Assembly (NCBI RefSeq): GCF_964275005.1
Contig: NC_092705.1
Coordinates: 9,102,641-9,166,640 of the forward strand
Source of the DNA: Diadema setosum
Lineage: Eukaryota; Echinodermata; Echinoidea; Diadematoida; Diadematidae
Direction of reading: 5' to 3'
DNA length: 64,000 nucleotides
The notes below the pieces were generated by a model that worked only from the letters and a program-made list of their open reading frames with translations, did no database searches and had not been told where the DNA came from. Made by a program: the position numbers and the translations under genes. Positions 25,001 to 38,274 of this stretch are shown here, one piece after another; the first letter of the stretch is position 1; each line of letters begins with the position of its first letter.

Positions 25001-28000
25001 TTTTGTTGAAACAAAAGAAATAAAAAGGAAAAAATGGGGGAGGGGTGCGTGCGCCCCCCTTTAATTTTGTAAACACGCCCCCTCTTTACGGAATTCCTGG
25101 ATCCGCCCCTGCTAATCACTCCATCAATGTTACAATTTCTTCTTGACTCACAGCAAAATGTCATCTGGGAGACCCGATATTGATGGCAAAATTATCCCTA
25201 GTGGGAATTACAATATCAAAGAAAGAATTCATCCTGACCAAAGTAGCGCTTCCATCCACGAAATAAACCACTGGTAGCAATATAATTCAGTATAATGTCA
25301 TCAGTTTTGCTTACGAAAGATGTGCAAGTGTGAGTTTCGTTATCCAATATTTTGACATTTTTTCTTGCAAAACAAAAAGTAGCAATATTTTAATTCCAAG
25401 CACCAAAGACATTACAACAACTGCAATTATCATGTCTATCACTGTTAATGCCATTGCTTATGAAAATACAACATGGATAGGCACACTTGCCCCCTCTGCA
25501 CGGCGATACGGAAGTCCTAAAGGTTGACCACATGGTTTTACTATCATTTTCTCCACACTCTCTGACCAAAAATATCACATGATCACCATGACTAGTCAAT
25601 CCTTTTTAATATCTAGTCACCTCTCTGATCAGGTCAATTCAGGTCAATTCAGGTCACAATGGTCACCTTCGAGTCATCCAATCAGATCTTACCTTGACAA
25701 ACCTGCAGAGGCGGACCGCATCCTCCCAGCGGCTGCTCCCGACCAGCTCGTGGAGTGCCCCAGGGTAAGGGGACACACTGGTACCGACGAGGGCGCCGTC
25801 CGCTCTCCTGATGGTCACATGGGTGCCGAGGAAATCCACAATCTGTGGATTCTTGCCAAACTCGCTGCAGTAAGCGATCAAAGGGAAATGATGACCAAAA
25901 TTAAGCCAGCCAATGACTTATAGCCACTTCCAAAATAGAGTGAATTAATGGTAGAATATGAAATTACATTGGACACTGATGAATATAAGCAGAAATGAGA
26001 TATGGCAGCCCAAAATAAAAGAATGTAATAGGAATGAGTGAACTGAATTGTGTATGTGAGAAAGAGACAACAAAATAAGAAGCTGAAGAAAGAGGTCATA
26101 AAATAAGGAGCTGATAGAGAACAAGAACGACAAACTAAAGGCCAAGAAACAGATACAGATAAACAGAAAGTAAACTCGAGAATACCGAAGAAAGGGGGGG
26201 GGGGGGGGATAGAAATGTGAGGAGTTTTAGAAAAGCAAAAGAGACAGAGCACGGGACAGCAAGATAGAGGGAACGCAAGGAAGACAGGAAGAAATGGGAC
26301 AAGGATTGATGGTGAAGCAATTACATGTCTACAAGAATCCTGTTATAATGAACACAGAACCAACCATATCTCATCATAACAAGGAAATGTTCACTATCCC
26401 GAGTATCTCATTACAACAGGCTTCACCTGTACATACATTCACTTCATACGAGATGAACTTGGAATCTGTTTGTTTGGAGGCTTGCTCGTTCTTTCGCAAG
26501 ATGTATGTAGGGAAGGAACACCAACCTTGCATCCTTGACGAATACTGGCAGCTGGTCCTTGTCAACGTAGACAGCGTTGGGGTAGTACCACACCGTGAAC
26601 TTGCTATCCTGAAGAGCCGCCAGTATATTGTTTGTGTCGTTCCAGGCTAAACTTGTGACCATGTTACCTGAGGAGAGAAACATGCGGTTCGTGATTACTC
26701 CGCAGATATAAACATAGCTCAAAACTTCAATGATGACACCAGACAGAGTCTAGTGAGGTTAAAGGGGCCTTTAATTGCACCAATTGTGGTCGTCATAGTA
26801 TTTCCATAATCAACTTTCCTCTCTGAAGTACGTATCAAAGGAATACCCTATCAACCGGGGTCGAAAGCTCTGCCCGTTTTGACTCTATTTTACTCCACTG
26901 GCTCGCCACTATTGGATAAGCAGTTTTCAGCAGCTTTTTTTGCTCCAAGAAGAAATATCAGAAGCTTTCAGGAAGCTGCCTGCAGAATCAGGGAGACTTG
27001 CCAGCTCTGTAATAAACTAGAAATGTCGCTATGGCGACTGATGCCTCCGCCATAATGCATGATTCTCCCAATAGGTGTATGGTACAATGTCTTCACAATG
27101 TGTTATGACAGTTTCACAAAACTGACAAAATATTGAAATGACAGGTTTGTCAGAAATATCTTGAATGTTCACTTTCCTTGAACTAGGTTTGCTATAATTG
27201 TCTAAGAGTGCAGGTACCTGTATTTGGGGAATTGAGAACTTTTACTTGACTTCTGACCTACCCTTTTATAAGTTTATGCATTGAGTAATTTTCAAGGTAT
27301 GAAGAAAGAGTGTAATTACAGTATAAAATATATACATATTTGCATTTAAACCTGACCTTTGACCCTTAACCTTTGACCTTCTGGCTGGAAATTTCTCAGA
27401 GAATCTCCATTAGGGAATACATGTATATATCAAGTTTTAGTTTTAAAAATAATAATGTAAGCATTGCATATACTAGTATATGAGGGAAATAGTACAATTT
27501 TGAGGAGTTGACCTTGACCTTTGACCCCCTGACTAGTGACCCATTCCCTAGAAAATCCCTGCCAGTCAGTACATGTGTATGTACCAAGTTCCATGAAGAT
27601 ACATTGAACCATTTGCAAGAAAAGTGAAATTGTAACATATTCACCTAACCTTTGACCTTTTGACCTTTGACTTTATGACATGAAACTCTCTCTGGAGAAT
27701 CTTTATGCAGTAGTACATGTCTACAATAAGTTTCAAGATAATACCTTCGGGCATTGCATGGATATGGGGGAAATAGCAACGTTTTTAGCATTTGACCTTG
27801 ACCTTATGACCTTTGACCTCTTGCCAATGTCACTAAAATCTGCTCAACTGATTGCCCCATCATACATCATCCTTGGACCAAGTTTGGTGAAAGCTGCTTC
27901 ATCCAGTTTAGAGTTATCACGTAAACAGATAAATTTTAGGATTTGACCTTGATCTTTGACCTTTGACCTCTGTCCAATTTCACTCAAAACCTAATCAAGT

Positions 28001-31000
28001 AATTGTCCCATCATACATCATCCCCAGACAAATTTTGGTGAAATTTGCTGAATCCAGTCTTGAGTTATCGCATAAACAGATACAATTTAATGATTTGACC
28101 TTGACCTTTGACCTTTGACCTTTGGCCGATTTCACCCAAAATCTAATCAATTAATTGCCCAATCATACTTTATACTTGGACCAAGTTTGGTAAAATTCCA
28201 GTCAATATTACTTAAGTTATCGCGTAAACGAATGCGGACGGACGTACGTACGGACGTACGGACGTACAGACGTACGGACGTACGGACGGACGGACGGACG
28301 GACGGACAACCCGAAAACATAATGCCTCCGGCACCACTTCGTGGCGGAGGCATAAAAATAGGCATTCTCCTTTTTTTTCCTACTCTTTTCTTACATGATA
28401 CATCTTCAATATTTCTCTTTGTCAAACACAAGAGAATTACAAGATCGTCGAAGCTGCCACATACCGAGCTTGATAATCTTTGGTGGCTTGCCAAAATTGC
28501 GGACAGTGGAAAGGTAGAGGTCACGATTCTTGTCCACAATGGCGAGGTGACGGTCAGCTGCTGGGCCTTGCTGGTCAAGGGCAATCTCCATTACCTCCAG
28601 CTGAGTGTCAGGAGCAAAAATAATAAATGTGGGTAAAAAGTTTATGAATGCCAGTCTTTCAATTCACAATTACTTTGTTCTAAATCTAAATCAGAATGAC
28701 ACATTTTCAAATACAGGCCTACAAAGTCTTTGAAACACTTTGAAAGCTTGTACATATATACTTCTGGGTAGATTGTTCTCTGTCCATCACAAAGCACAAG
28801 TTCCCTCATTCCTTTAACCCTTTTATTTATTTATTTTTTATTTTTTTATTTACTATTTATTTTTTTGCTGCATACTTAGGAACAAAATCATGTCAAGCTG
28901 ACAGAATGACAATAAATGCTTTTGGTATTAGAACAAAAAAAAAACAAAAAAAAAAATTAGAAATGTCGCTACAGCTACTGGTTATACCCCTGCCAAACAA
29001 CATTTCATAAGCTTTGGTCGAAAAACTGAGGAAGTAGTTAAATCCGCAAGATCTTTCCTTGATCTTCTGCCATTAATATGCCGTTACCATGGCAACGTAC
29101 TTTCGGGAACTGTCGAAAAATGCCTCTTGCACATCTACAACCAAAGGCACACATCTGTACCAAGTTTCATGGAAATTGGGCAAAAACTGAGGAAGTAGTT
29201 TGCAACACAAAATTTTCCATCATTTTGGCTCATAATATGTGAGCTGTTACCATGGCAACATACTTTTTGTCACTGTCAAGAAATGTGTCATGCTGACCTA
29301 TATCCTAAGACAAACATTCAATATGAATTCCATGAGAATTGGAAGAACACTGATGAAGCAGTTTTGCCATGAAGCATTTTGCCCTATATTTTACCAATAA
29401 CATGCCGTTACCATGGCAACGCACTTTTTGCCACTGCGGAAATATGTGTCTTGCACATTAACATATTCAGATGAACATCTGTACCTAATTTCATAAAAAT
29501 TGATCAAAAACTGTGGGAGGAGTTCGCGACGCAAGATTTGTACCCATTTTTGCCCATAATATGCCGTTACTATGGCAACGTACTTTTGGGTACTGTCAAA
29601 AAATATGTCTTGCACATCTACAACCCAAGGCACACATCTGTGCCAAGTTTTATGGGAATCGGTTGAAAACTGAGGAAGTAGTTCGCGACGCAAGATTTGC
29701 AACGGACCGACCGCCCGACCGCCCGCCCGACCGTCCGCTGATTCCTATATACCCCCTTCAAACTTCGTTTGGCGGGGGTATAACCAGACCTAATCTTAGG
29801 GACTTTACCATACAAGCCATAAATAGGTTGCCACTAATCTGTAGGAGACACTAGGTATTACCTTGTGGGCCAGTGGTTTGCTCTCAAGTGGCTTGCCTGT
29901 AGTGGCATCGAAGAGGTGCACGAGCTTCTCATCGGTCTTGTCGCGGATCGCCACGGTGTCGGCGCTGATGGACAGCGTCTGCTGGCTGAGGGTGTCCGGC
30001 CGCATGCCCGCGAACTTTGGCGAAGAGATGAGACGACCCTACGAGCAGATGAAATATATGAGTATTGCATAGTATTCGGTGCATTGAAACAACATAGCAC
30101 ATGAGTAAGAGTATTTACACTGGCGCATTTATCTCATGGACAGTGCACTGCATTACTAAACATGTGGAATACTATGTGATACAGGGGGGAAAATGCATTC
30201 TTCTGCCCTAGCACAGTTGAACAATGTGTGAATACATTTTTGGAAATATGAAAACATGTTCAGAAATACTCTTATGTAAAAACTATGTGTGGGTGGGGGT
30301 ATAAACATAAACAAGTTCACTGAAACTAGCTGACCCTGAAGAGTCAACTGTGCAGAAGTTTTGACTTCCACAATATTCCGATGTAATCAACTTCAAACTC
30401 TGTGTTTGACATCTTTTATGACAGGTCTACAACATTGCCAAATCTGCACGCACAAAGTGTATGCAATGCAGCCATCTTGGCAAAAGAAAATGTAACATGG
30501 CCCTAAAACATGCACAGACATCTTGCGATTAATTTTTGCAATAACAGCTTCCCTTTTGGGATCACCGATCTATTTTTAGCACAGACATCTTGCGATTAAT
30601 TTTTGCAATAACAGCTTCCCTTTTGGGATCACCGATCTATTTTTACGGTAAGTTGGCAACAGCAAGATGATCCACTGCAGTTTCACCACTGGGCCAGAAG
30701 CCTCCTCTGTATCAGCATTCTCACTTTCTGTTGTAACATACTGTACATGTACAGGCATGTAGCTGATATTGGGCATTGCAGTGGCCTATTTGAATATTCA
30801 GATCAATCTGTTTACAAAATGTCATTAAAAACATTGAGAAAGTTTCATGAATTTTCCACTATTTGACTTTCACAGACATCTATAAGTCTCCCTACGATAA
30901 GAAAGTGAACACCAAACTGTTCATTATCAGCTACTTTTTGACCCCCACAAAAAATCTGTGATATGTTTTCCACAACATCCTTCGCTTCAAAACACACCAT

Positions 31001-34000
31001 TTCTCGAGCGCCCCAGTCCCATTGCCCTGTTGCCAGGCTACATGAGGTGTACGAGCCATGCAGAATATCCCAAAGAGAGATAATTCTTTTTTTTTTCCGC
31101 ACAGCAATCATTCATACCTCATAAGTATACAAATGAAGACCAGCAGCGTCCACAATGCCAAAGTGCCTGGTAGAGAAACAAAGAATAATCATACACATCA
31201 TTGTTGAAGCCATCTACAAAAACAGACTTTGCATTACTAGGCTGGAGGTAACTGAAGGAAATCACTTTTAGCATTCTGACCACTCAAATGAGGCATGTCT
31301 GTAATATGTCTCACTATGGGATTCCAATATCAATAATACATGTTTAGCAGACCCCCATTTCTGTGTATTATAGACACATTCAGATTAAGCAAATGTAATC
31401 AATATAGTGCTGCAAAAATCACAGGCAACACTGTACATTTTGAAAAGCTCTGGAAGACGATCATAATTCGTTATTTGCATCTTATCAATTATTTGAAACT
31501 AGAAATGTCGCTTTGGCGACTGGTATGCCTCCGCCATAATGCATGATTTTTCCCAATAGGTCTAGATAGTACATGTGGACAATGTGTGATTACATTTTCA
31601 CAAAATTGGCAAAATATTGAAATGACAAGTTTGTCACAAATGTGTTGAATGTTCACCTTCCTTGACCTAGGTTTAATTGGATGAATAGGAGAGCATGTAT
31701 CTAGGGATTTAAGGACTTTAACTCGACTTTGACCCATTCATACATTTAGGCATTGAGTAATTTTCAAGGTACAGGTGTGGAGAAAAAGTGCAATTTCTGA
31801 ATTGAATAGTAAATTGTTATCATTTTCATCTGGCCCTTGACCCTAAAATTCAAAAGATAATCACTTTCAGGTAGAACATGCATAATATGTACTAAGTTTC
31901 AAGATAACTTGAGCCACTTCCAAGATATGGAGGAAAAAGTTAGTTCAGCACTTTCACTTGATCTTTGACCTTTTAACCTTTGAGGCAAAAAAAGAAGAAA
32001 AAAAAAAACTTTCCAGAGAATTTCTATTAGGTTACACATGTATGCATACACCAAGTGTAAAAAAAATAACCCTGCTGGCATTGCATGATAGGAGGGAAAT
32101 AGTAAAATTTTGAAGTGTTGCACTTGACCTTTGACCCCTGACCTTTGACCCCATGAACCCTACATTCTCTAGATAATCACTTCCAGTCAGTATATGTATA
32201 TACTATGTTCCATGAAGATACCTTGAACAATTTTCCAAGGTATGGAAAAAAAAAAAAAGTTTTAATATTTTTTTACTTGACCTTTTGACCTTTGACCTTT
32301 GACCTCATGACCTAAACTTTCACCAGTGAATCTTAATTGGGTAATACATGTATACACTAAGTTTCAAGAAAATATCTTCAGGCATTCAATAGATATGGTG
32401 GAAATAGTGAAATTTTATGTATTTGACCCTGACCTTTTGACCTTTGACCTCATGACCCAAACTTTCACCAGAGAATCTTAATTGGGTAATACATGTATAC
32501 ACTAAGTTTCAAGAAAATATCTTCAGGCAGTCAATAGATATGGTGGAAATAGTAAAATTTTATGTATTTGACCTTGACCTTTTGACCTTTGACCTTGAGC
32601 ATGTGCACCCAAAAGTTGATAGGCACAACTTCACCCCCTAATACACATACATGCCAAGTTTCATTAGGATACCTCAACGGGTTAACACGGTGATATGCTT
32701 GTGTGTCTACCCCTTTGTTCTCCCTTTTGTTAAAATAGACACACAAGCAAAAATTTTAGCCACACAAGCCTGACGGAATAAAGGCCATCTATTGTGCACT
32801 ATTGTTCTCCTAGCCACACAAGCATACTCTCGTTAGCACGGAAGGACGGACGGACGGACGGACGGACGGACGGACGGACGGACAACCCGAAAACATAATG
32901 CCTCCGGCACCACTTCGTGGCGGAGGCATAAAAAAAAATGTGATGGCTATGGATGCAAATAAAAGAAAAGTAAAAAAAAAACACGACAACAAAACAAACA
33001 GGAAACAAAAGAAAAGAAAAACCTTTTTTTAAGACTTACTTCTCTGCTTGGACAATCAAGGTGACAGTGCCTTCTTTCAGGTCAAAGATCATTGGAGTGT
33101 TCCAATTTTTGGTGCTGGGGAAGGTACAGATGAAGACAAAGAGTGATGAAGCAATGTACATAAGTTTCAAAGATTGGTATTACAACAGCAAAAGGGAATG
33201 ATTGATATAATACTTCACAAAATCTATTTTATTAATGGTCTAATAGATTTCCAGACAGAACAATGTATTTTTTTTTTTCAGAGAATAATACAGTTATTTG
33301 GATTTTTTCAATTATCTGACCCGTTTTCCACCAGAACATTTAAATGAGGATGTGGAATGAAAGATAGAAAAGTAGTCTCTTCTGTTACGAACATTCTTGC
33401 CAAATATTGGTGTATGGACTGTAAGGACTGAGCTCTGTTGCAGAAAAATCAAGATCTATTAAATAGTTTCTCCTACACTTTGTTGGTGCTTTACTAGTCC
33501 CAATGTAATGAAAGAGAAGGCAATTTTGCCAATATGGTGTACCTTTGATCTCTAACCGGTTAAAAAAATATGCTTCACTACACTGCAAAGTCAACAACGT
33601 TTTCCCATTTGACATTTCCAGTGGTCAAAGTCACAGGATATTGATTTGTAATGGATGCTAGTCACCTGTATACATAACACTGAGAAGCCGTGGCAACCAC
33701 CAGATGCTGGTAGGCAAGAGCCGTCTTGATGATGCGGTCTCGAAACTCCAGCTTCTCCTTGGCGTCGTTGGTGACGTTGCGGACGCTGATGGACTTGCGG
33801 GAGGACACAACGACTTCAAAGTTCTTCCATTCTAGCCTCCTAGTTTGCAAGGAAGACGAAACGAGCGAGATAGTTAAGAGCAGCACAAGTAAGATAGGAG
33901 CAGCATATTCGTTCAAAATTTCTTGGGTTATGTTGCAAAGAGACAGACAAACAAACCAACACTGGCAAAAATGTAACCTCCTTGGCAGAGATAAAAACAA

Positions 34001-37000
34001 ACATACCAATGCAAGTAAAATTGTTAGTTTAACACATTCATCTCACCTCTCAATAATATGAGAAAAGATGACGTGGCCATTCCCACAGGCCCCTGCCAGC
34101 TGTGTGCCATCCCCACTCCAGCCTATGTGGAAGATGCTACCTGTGTTGGGCTTCTCCAGGGCATAGGACCACTGCATGAATCAGATCAGGAAAAAATAAC
34201 AATAATGGAGAGAATAAATATTACTAGGCAAATGCATATTAAAAATGATAGCAATTTGGACTGTTAGAGGTGTGGTCAAAGCCAAAGGTGTGAAAATAAA
34301 GACTGTTTCTCGGGACAAGGCAAACAGGAAACTGTGAGGCTGAAGATGATCCTCTGGAATATAAAAGTATTTAATGGGAGCAATGATGATACGGTCTTAT
34401 TTACCCACGGTACACTCTTCCGTGCTAGCATTGCTTTTCTAGAAGGTCCTGCCATTACAAATACTCTACTTCAGCATTACCAGGTACCCATTATTACCCC
34501 TGGGTTGAGAGGGACATCTTGCGTAAAACATTTTGTCTAATGATGCAGGCCTGTTAAAGCACTTGGCAGGACCCAAACTCGGGACCTCTTTTTCAAAGAC
34601 AAGGATCTTAACAATGCTACCACGGTGCCGCCACCTTGGTTGGTGCCCTATTCAAATTTGAATAACAACATTTGCACTCTCGTGCAATGCCTTCTTTTGA
34701 GCAAATATCATGTGATGCGGGGTTGACCAATCAGGGAGTAAGATTCTGTTCAGGTGTTTTATGATACAGAAAGACTGTATGCTTGTATGTATAGATCTGC
34801 CTTTTCTTATCCACAGCAAGCACTGGTACTACTGCTCTAACAAACGATGCGGTTTTTGGTACCCCAGGGTACCCAACAGAAATCTGCCATTTCATTGAAT
34901 TATTCATTCATTTTTCACTGCTGTACCCTGGGTTATCAGAAAAATGGGAAAAATCTTTAGTGTTTTATGAAAGAAAATCTTGCTGCAGCAATGAGCACTC
35001 ATCACACACACTACATCAGTGATCTCATTTTATGAAAGAAAATCTTGCTGCAGCAATGAGCACTCATCACACACACTACATCAGTGATCTCAGTGTCACA
35101 TACAGACAGCAGCACTGCTCTATGCATTATACCAGACCAAGAAAAATGTAAAATAAGTAATCATAGGATTAAAATGATCTCATTCTGAATTACAGAAAAT
35201 ACATTACAGAATTACAGAAAAATACAGTAATAACATGCTTTGAAAAAAATGTTATTAAAATGATGGTAAAAATGTCATAACATGGCTAACTTGGTACTAG
35301 GATCATTATCACCTAGCGCTAACGTTTTGCCGCCATGATGGTAGTGTGTAACCATACATCTTACAAACACAAGATAACCAGGGGCATGATGGTACCCCTG
35401 AGTACAGCATGGTGCACCAAATAAGCGTTGTAAGGGTTAGGGTACAGACTCACCCCACTTTTATCACACAGCCTCAGCGTGTTGAAGGAGCCGACAGCGA
35501 AGAGCTCTCCGTCCGGCGCCCAGGCCACAGAGACGATGGGGTAGTCGTGGGGCTGGGAGCTGAAGAGCTGGCGGCCGTAGGAGTCCCAGACCCTGTAGCG
35601 GCAGTCCTCGCCCCCAGAGAGGATCAGATTGTTGACTGGATTCCAGTCCACCTTGAGAATGACACCATCGTGGGCCTTCCACTGAGGCACAAAGACAAAG
35701 AGAGAACCCAGTTTATATAATATATTATGATGGAAAACAACTTATAGCCAACACATTTACAAAATACTCCTCTCTTCCTATACAGCTTCATATATTTTGA
35801 AAGATTTAATTACACAATCAGAAAGATGCATAGAGAAACATTTTCGTTCACCTTGGATAGGTACCCATGTTTTTCTTTTTTCACATTAATATTTTGCATC
35901 TTTTAAATTTTCTCTCATGTTGGGATTGCACATGTATGATTCTTCTTTAATGAAATGCTGATCAACTAATATGCCTCTGTGGCTTTAACCTTAAGGTGTG
36001 ATGATACAGGAGATCAGAGTTCCAGCAATTTGGAATACCAAAACAGAACTGCATCTTCGTGAGCCCTAAATTCACTGTTAACGCCATACATGGATTGTTG
36101 CATATATCTCACACACTTTTAACAAAGTCAGGTATGACAAAGGTAGATATTTCCTGCTGCCATAACCCTGTCGCTCATTACCTGCAGTGGTTTGGCGTTG
36201 GCCTGGAGTGATTTGATAATGAGCTGCCTGCCATTGGTGATGAGGACTTGGTCTGAGTCGGGTGACCAGCACATCGAGTAAACCGGTGAGCCTGTTGGTC
36301 AGATCAAACAGTGAAAATTCACTCTTTTAGACATGAACCCCATATAAAACACAAGGTCTCTAAAGACATAAGAAGATATGATTTTCTGTCAAGCATGTAC
36401 ATCAGTTACGATCTTCAGTTACCAAACAAGTTACGTGAAACTACAGTTTCTAGTTTTTGGTACTTGTCTTCCACTGTCACTGTTTCTAAATACTGAAACA
36501 ATTTCTGTGATTTCAAATCAATGTAACACATTTGCTCAAAAATCTTGAAACACATTGGAACAGTTTGTGTTAGAAATACCTTTAACACACTTGAAACCTT
36601 AAGTATAGTTTTTATACAAAAAAGAAGCTGAACAAAAAAATGGAATATAATATATCACTTGATAGGTAACTCAGTAACATTGGTATAAAATGACAAGTTC
36701 ATATTGATAAAATCTGAGTATCAACTAACCTCAGAGGAAAAGGGTGTAGAAGAAAAATGATCCTCATTATAAATCTTACTAACTATCATTGACAAAATCA
36801 TCATCAAATGTAATCCATGAAATTCTTTTTATGAACAAGATTGACCTGTCTGTGCTAGTGTGGATCGAAGCATGCCACTCCTAGACCAGATTTTGACCTG
36901 TCCGTCTTCTCCCGCTGTCGCCATGGCAGTGCCATCGTAACTCCACCTCCCCGACAGCACCGCCCCTCGGTGGGCGTCGACCGATTTCTCCACACGACCG

Positions 37001-38181
37001 GATTTTGAGATGAGGTGGTACTTTCCTGTTGGGGAAGAGAACGAGGGAAGTCCTGCTTCAGCATTTCTGTTTCCATATCATAGTGAGAGGGTCAACGCCT
37101 TGTCCACTTTGACAAAGATTTGAGGCTGTATGTGTGCCAGAGGGAAACATGAGTTGTACCACCCCATTCCTTGTAGGAATTTAGTGAACTAAAAACTGTA
37201 ATAATAATAGTAAAAATACTGAAAACAACATGTTGGTGGCATTATACACATATCTTTTCCCAGCCATGACAGCCATTTGCACAGCTCTTTGTAACTGCCA
37301 GAGCATAAAAGTTGAGAGTCTACATGCATCAGTCTTCAATATAAGAAAGGGATGTACTGATAGTGTTTTCCACTAATTAGTTCAGTTGAAAAGTTGGCTT
37401 ACAAAGTAACGTATCAGCATCTCAGATTTCAGTCTACATGAAATGAACTATTCACAGTCACTTTGTAGAGAGCTTTGAACATAGCTTGTTATTGACATAA
37501 TAGGGTCCTGCAGAGTTGGATCATCACAGTTTCTAACTCCATAAAGCATTTGTAATAACAAAGTGTACACGTTTTGCAGAAAAAAAAAAGTTTAATGGGG
37601 AAAAAGTAACACAAGAATTACTGTTAATCCAAATGTATTAACATCTATGTTTATCAAAACGGGTTGAACATTTTTCTCATGGATATTTGCAATATAGAAA
37701 ATCATTCGGTCATGTTAACAAAGAGAAACTGAAGATGAATTGAGTTGACACAATAACATAAACCACCTTGGGGGAATTAAAAAATGCCTAAAAAGCAAGG
37801 AGATAAAACAAGAAGACACTCAGATAAAACCTACCATCAGTGGATGTGAGTACAAACACGTCGGACTGTGACTGTTTTCCCTTTCCTCCCAGGCCCCTGG
37901 GAAAGAAGTGAATATCTGTGGCATAGATGTCGTTGGGGAGCTTGGCCAGGCTGCTCGTCTCATCGGACAGGAGGTTCCAGCGCAGGATCTGGTGATCGTC
38001 GCTGCACGAGTACAGCTCCTCCGATGTCGTCCATGCTACGCAGCTCACAAGCTCTGAATGTGCAATGCAGTCAAGGGCCTATAAAGTGTTTACTGGTAAA
38101 CAAAACTGCTGGAAATGTAATCTTTTTTTTTTAATCATTATTGTTGTTCTTTCATGGTTGACAACTGAAGTCACTGATTAC

Positions 38182-38274
<93 letters not shown>

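Noticed and set aside
27360-28110. CRISPR-like regularly spaced repeats (ttgacctttgacc)
   Set aside because: Eukaryotic context, units of ~150 bases similar throughout with no unique spacers. They are tandem cores of a transposon.
28115-28636. 173-residue frame with [14 protein letters not shown] repeats
   Set aside because: It reads the GGAC microsatellite and hairpin of the pearl-like element and runs over the opposite strand of IFT80 exon 11.
29025-29690. Hammerhead ribozyme core (CTGAGGA matches CTGANGA) in pearl-like copy 3
   Set aside because: No GAAA after a stem II of plausible length and no pairing stems I or III around it.
35409-35720. 103-residue plus-strand frame
   Set aside because: Shadow frame on the opposite strand of IFT80 exon 5.
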